A program made the translations under genes and the position numbers. A model generated the notes under the pieces. It saw only the letters and a list, made by a program, of their open reading frames with translations. It was not told where the DNA came from and made no database searches. A stretch of DNA of 64,000 nt from Heterocephalus glaber (taxonomy: Eukaryota > Chordata > Mammalia > Rodentia > Bathyergidae). Positions 60,069 through 64,000 of this stretch are shown here, one piece after another. How positions within the stretch are numbered: the first letter of the stretch is position 1; every line of letters starts with the position of its first letter. The stretch is from the NCBI RefSeq assembly GCF_000247695.1, contig NW_004624783.1, positions 5,569,618 through 5,633,617 of the forward strand, written 5' to 3'.

Positions 60069-61555
60069 TTTGATGCACTAATTTGGCTTCTCAGCATCAG
60101 TAACATCTGAAATTCATATCCTTTTGTCAATAATTGTGCTTTATAAAATGGCTACATATGATCTGCACATTATGGTAATTGTACTTGGAATGTGAACCAA
60201 ATTATTATTTACATGTCTTTAAAATACATATTTTTAAAGTTGTATTGAGTTTAAGGGCCATGGATACCAATTTTTCTTAGGCAATACATAAAAAACCCTG
60301 GACTGAGAGATCAACTTCTAAAAAATGAGCATTTAAAAGCAAGAAAATATTCACTGGATTAAAAAGCAAAATATTCCTTGGGAAATATTCATACATTCCT
60401 GTAGTTATTACCTTTAAAATTTCAGCATGTAATATTTACAATGTTCACTTCAGGTGGAGATGAGGAAGAATTGGTCTGTTTGCTCATGGTGCACTAGACC
60501 CATTCTGTGGTCATTGTCAGGCCCTTTGTGTCAGATCTCCTTTCCTTAGAATCCTGTGCTGTCCTCTCACGATACCCTCAGGGCTTCTCCACCTGTAAAA
60601 ACCATGTCATACCCCCTCAGAAGAATACCTGACAAATCCTCAGGTTAATTTGGGGCTCTTTTCCTCTCAAGCCTGTCTAAATTTTCTGTAACCATCTTGG
60701 GTAGTTGTCTATCATCAAAGGAAAGTCCCCAGTTGCTCTTTATTAAGGAGTTTCTACCTGTCACCATCAGAGGGCGACTTTCAATAGTTTCCTGGATCTA
60801 GCTCCCTCTTGGGGTATAATTCCAAATTGTTTCCTGGTGTCGTTTCTTTCCTCCTCCATTAAAACTCCCTAGAACCCACTATCATTTCAAACATTTCCCC
60901 AAACCATTCTTAGCCTAATCTTCAAACATAAAAGCAGTCAAACCCATATGTAAAATTAGAGGGACACCCTTTTTTTAATATGACTCTTACATAACTAAGA
61001 CTAATAGATATCAATCTCTCTTTACTCATCTATTGATATATCCCATTTATTTTCTGTCTTTTCTAAGGCTAACATCCTCAAGTCATAGTTCTCTGTTTAT
61101 TTGAAACACCCAGTAGATTGGCCCTGCCTGCTGATCAAGGTCCTCCCACTATTTCTACACCAGACTGACTCCATAACTAAAGACATAATGGATGCTGGCT
61201 TTCTGTAGATTTTTTAGACTTTGGGATGGCCTTGTCTTATTCTTCTTGTAAGTAGACACCTCTTTATCTGCATCTAACCATTGCTATATTGCTATGATAT
61301 CCATAAATGAAATTAAATTATGACTAGTAGACAAACTAGGACTAAATAAGAGCATGGAGCAGTGGGTGGATAAGTAGGAAAAGGCTTTGGACAGGCTGTA
61401 GATATGTCATAAAATCCCTTAATATTGGTCCCACCTGATTTTTCCTTGAATCTAGTATTTCTTCTTTCAAAATCAGATTTTTAAAAATTTAGAATGAGTA
61501 TCACATACTACAAATTCCTTGCACTAATAAGTCAAAACCAATAGTTGAGTTTTCA
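60069..61555. other. No gene or clear repeat recognised
   Basis: Unassigned AT-rich to mixed sequence without long frames. The segment about 60100-60250 is free of recognisable repeats. Confidence 0.3.
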
Positions 61556-62081
61556 ATCATTCATTCAATCCCAAAATACTACTACCATACACACTGGGGA
61601 TTAGTGTGAACCAAAGACTTTGGCATATTAGATATCACAGTCTTGTGAAGAAAATTGATAAGAAATGAACAACTATATAAGGAATAAATCTAAGGGCTTT
61701 GAAGAATAATAAAGCATAATAAAAAATAGAAGATGATTGAGAGAGAGTATCCATTTAGAAGGTGTTTCTTATAAAGGAATACTTGAACAGAAAATGAATG
61801 AAGAGAGTAAGCCATATGAAGTTCTTGAGAATACAATTAAAGAAAGCTCTGAAAGGAAATGACTTTGGCATGTTCAAAGACTAGCAAGAAGCCCAAGTTG
61901 GCAAGAGCAGCTGACATGATAGAAGTCTAGCAGAAGATGAATCTAGGGAGGCCAGGGAGAATTGCACAGGTTCTTACAAGATATGGCAGCAGTTTGAATT
62001 TTATTCCCAAAACAATAGAAAAATATTAGCAGATTCTGAGTAAGAAAATTTTATGATTCTTTTACAATAAAAATGATCTAT

Positions 62082-62278
62082 AGCTGGATAGATGGCTGCA
62101 CATGCCTGTAATCCCAGCACTCTAGGAGGCTTAGGCAACAGGATTGCAAATTCCAGTCCAGCCTGGTTAATTTAATAAATTAGTGAGACCCTGTCTCAAA
62201 ATTAAAAAAAATAAAATAAAAAGGGATAGGAGTGTAGCTCAGTGGGAAGTCTCTGGGTTCCATCCCTCCCACTAAAGA
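62082..62278 (+). repeat. B1-ID dimeric SINE inside L2
   Basis: B1 half: gctgcacatgcctgtaatcc, cactctaggaggcttaggc, accctgtctcaaaatt. ID half: gggataggagtgtagctcag and gggttccatccctccc. Confidence 0.85.
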
Positions 62279-62582
62279 GATTCAAGCCAAGGAAAGCTAC
62301 AACTATGTGTAAGCAGACCAAAGTGAAATGAAGCTTTGGATTGGACCAGAGTGGCTGAAAAGCACCCTGATTTTGAATTTAGAATATGTTTGAAGATAGA
62401 ATCAACAGGACTGAAAATGGATAGATTGGCTATGTGGTGTGAGGAAATGAGAGAAATAAAAAAATAACTCCAAAAGTATTTTTGCCTAGATAACAGAGTG
62501 AATGACAATGCCATTTAGCAAGATGGCTAAGACTAAAAGAGAAATAGGTTTGAAGGGGAGGGAGAATCAAGAATTATTTTGA

Positions 62583-62637
62583 GGGGCTAGGGATCAAGCA
62601 CAAGGTCCTGAGTTTGATCCCTGGTACCCCCCCCAAA
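62583..62637 (+). repeat. Internally deleted ID SINE inside L2
   Basis: ggggctagggatcaagcaca joins straight to aggtcctgagtttgatccct, so the A-box-containing middle is lost. It ends ggtacccccccc. Flanks aagaattat-t/c-ttga give the target duplication. Confidence 0.8.
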
Positions 62638-62754
62638 AGAATTATCTTGAACCTGTCCGGTCTAAGATGCCTATTAGACAACCAAAAGCAGGTGTAGACT
62701 ACAATTGCACATAGCCTCAATCAGAATGGAGATTCTTTTCTTTAATTTAGTCTT

Positions 62755-62837
62755 GGGGTTTTTTTAGTACCAGGGATCAAACTCGGGTCCTTGCGCTTGT
62801 GAGGCAGGCGGCAGAACCACTGAGCTAAATCCCCTGC
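62755..62837 (-). repeat. ID-type tRNA-like SINE
   Basis: T-tract, agtaccagggatcaaactcg, gcgcttgtgaggcaggcggc, then ctgagctaaatcccctgc. Antisense, close to the local consensus. Confidence 0.9.
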
Positions 62838-62955
62838 ATCTTCTCATTTGTTTATTGCTATATCCTTGAAACCTACCAGAGACTGGTGTATGGAAGGTGT
62901 TCAGTAAATACTTGTTGAATGAATGAATGAATGAACGAATTAATTAATTAATATG
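62838..62955 (+). repeat. L2 3'-end remnant with (GAAT)n/(TTAA)n tail
   Basis: 'tattgctatatccttgaaacc..gtgttcagtaaatacttgttgaatgaatg' is the usual L2 ending. It runs into a tetranucleotide repeat. Confidence 0.6.
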
Positions 62956-62959
62956 AGTT

Positions 62960-63734
62960 GGAGGCTTTGGGAGCTTAAAGTCCTGGCCTACAGCCCTTGC
63001 TGAACAGAATGATCAAAAGCAAGTTGGCAGGAAAGGCCATTTATCAATACTCAAAATACTGAGAGAATTGCAGATGATCCAACTGCTTTGGTCAGAGAAA
63101 TGTTGACAAAAACTGGAAAACAGGAAGAAATTTTTCTTCTGTCTACACTCTAATTTTCCAGTAGTCCCTCCTTTTAGCAGAGCCTAAAAGGAAGTAATTG
63201 GACAAGAGAATGTGGAAAACGTAGTTTGCATCTCAGAGAGGAGGGGAGTTTAGAATGAAAGGCATGGAGCTGAGGGAATATGGCTAAATAAGTGGCACAG
63301 GAGGCTCCTCACAAGAAAAAGAGCCTAAGGGGCTCTTCCTGACATCTAACTTCAAGACCAAATTTCTGGATTGGCCTTACAGGAAAGGAGAACAGAGAGA
63401 ATAGAGGACCACAGTCTGAAAAGAAGAGTAAGTCAAACCTATTTATGTGAACTTTTAATGTCTAGAAATCTCCTCAAAGAAGAAAAGGAAGCCCAGCAAC
63501 AATGAATCCTCTTCAGAAAAAGCCAAGAGAGAAAGTGAGACGGAAGAGAGTTCCTCACCAGCCCTCTCCCTACCTCACGTCCCCATCACCCTAAGTCAAC
63601 ACTGATGTTTTTAGAGCTTTTCCAGTAATAACACTCAGTATATGGTCGGGTATGAAAATTTAATGTATGGAATACATGCTATATAAAGTTTGGTACAATT
63701 ATGTATTATCCTGCATAACTATTTTTTAAACTGT
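62960..63734. other. No gene or clear repeat recognised
   Basis: Purine-rich, unassigned sequence. Confidence 0.3.
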
Positions 63735-64000
63735 ATATCCTTATATTGGTACATTTTAGGTATACAATATAATGACATTCATCATTGGAAATTTGCAGCT
63801 TTACATAGTCTCTCTTGGTTCATATGTTTTCCCCCTTCTCCCGCCCTCCCTTCAACCCCTCCATCCCTCCCTATTTACAAAGACTTTGTTTCCTTTTTTT
63901 CATTTTCTCATATTAATTCCATTCTCTTCTTTCCTTTCCTCTACCCCCCCACTTACCCTTCCCCTTTGCCCCTTTTCTTCCTATTTCACATTATCTATTA
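63735..64000 (-). mobile_element. L1 3' end, cut by the window edge
   Basis: Antisense L1 3' UTR closely similar to 33690-33990 (ttggtacattttaggtatac, then a pyrimidine-rich block 'cccttcaacccctccatcc', then 'tccctatttacaaagactttg'). The ORF2 side lies beyond the window. Confidence 0.8.

Larger units (their letters stand above)
61560..62700 (-). repeat. Antisense L2 LINE remnant
   Basis: 'cattcattcaatcccaaaatac', 'gtttgaattttattcccaaaac', 'gaatcaacaggactgaaaatgg', then 'aagatgcctattagacaacc' follow the antisense L2 order. Interrupted by a B1-ID dimer and a short ID copy. Confidence 0.6.

Noticed and set aside
22441..64000. An undescribed multi-gene system
   Set aside because: Only one real gene is present. 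The rest is transposon-derived or unassigned intergenic DNA.

Overview
The window is mammalian nuclear DNA, almost certainly from a rodent. It is AT-rich and full of fossil transposons. The dominant SINE is a tRNA-like, ID-type element about 75-90 bp long with a Pol III A box (TAGCTCAGTGG) and B box (GTTCGATCCC). 7SL-derived B1 monomers and B1-ID dimers (B1-dID type) are also present. That mix fits a rodent outside the mouse/rat group. The ID consensus does not look like the squirrel form I remember, so a castorimorph (beaver, kangaroo rat, pocket gopher) is my weak guess.

Only one protein-coding gene is convincing: an intronless KLF14 on the + strand at 24243-25238 (331 aa). It has a Sin3-interaction-like N-terminus, a Pro/Ala/Ser-rich middle and three C-terminal Kruppel C2H2 fingers. 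It lies in a CpG-rich island (about 23790-25140). Just upstream are a G-rich tract and a 125-base assembly gap (23987-24111) that hides part of the promoter or 5' UTR. Around the gene I see no ID or B1 insertion from about 21035 to 28855, a clear contrast with the rest of the window.

Left flank (1-22440): a roughly 160-180 bp inverted duplication (404-583 / 1539-1698), MIR, MER5A-like and other DNA-transposon remnants, a long antisense old L1 (about 8450-13560), two oppositely oriented L2 copies (15520-17800) with a MaLR-type LTR inserted in one, and a sense L1 (19380-22440). Right flank (28850-64000): a nested L1 stack (31045-36360) in which target-site duplications give the order of insertion, further L1 and L2 fragments, an inverted pair of mariner fragments (59045-59635) and, at the right edge, the 3' end of a young L1 running out of the window.

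The remaining open reading frames are short. They lie in L1/L2/SINE sequence, read the wrong strand of KLF14, or show no recognisable protein, so they are not called as genes. I found no functional RNA gene, CRISPR array or undescribed multi-gene system. The items most worth a second look are the KLF14 locus itself (coding repeats, G-rich promoter, SINE-poor flanks, assembly gap) and the two inverted structures. All repeat identities are by-eye family recognition and their boundaries are approximate unless a target-site duplication is given.
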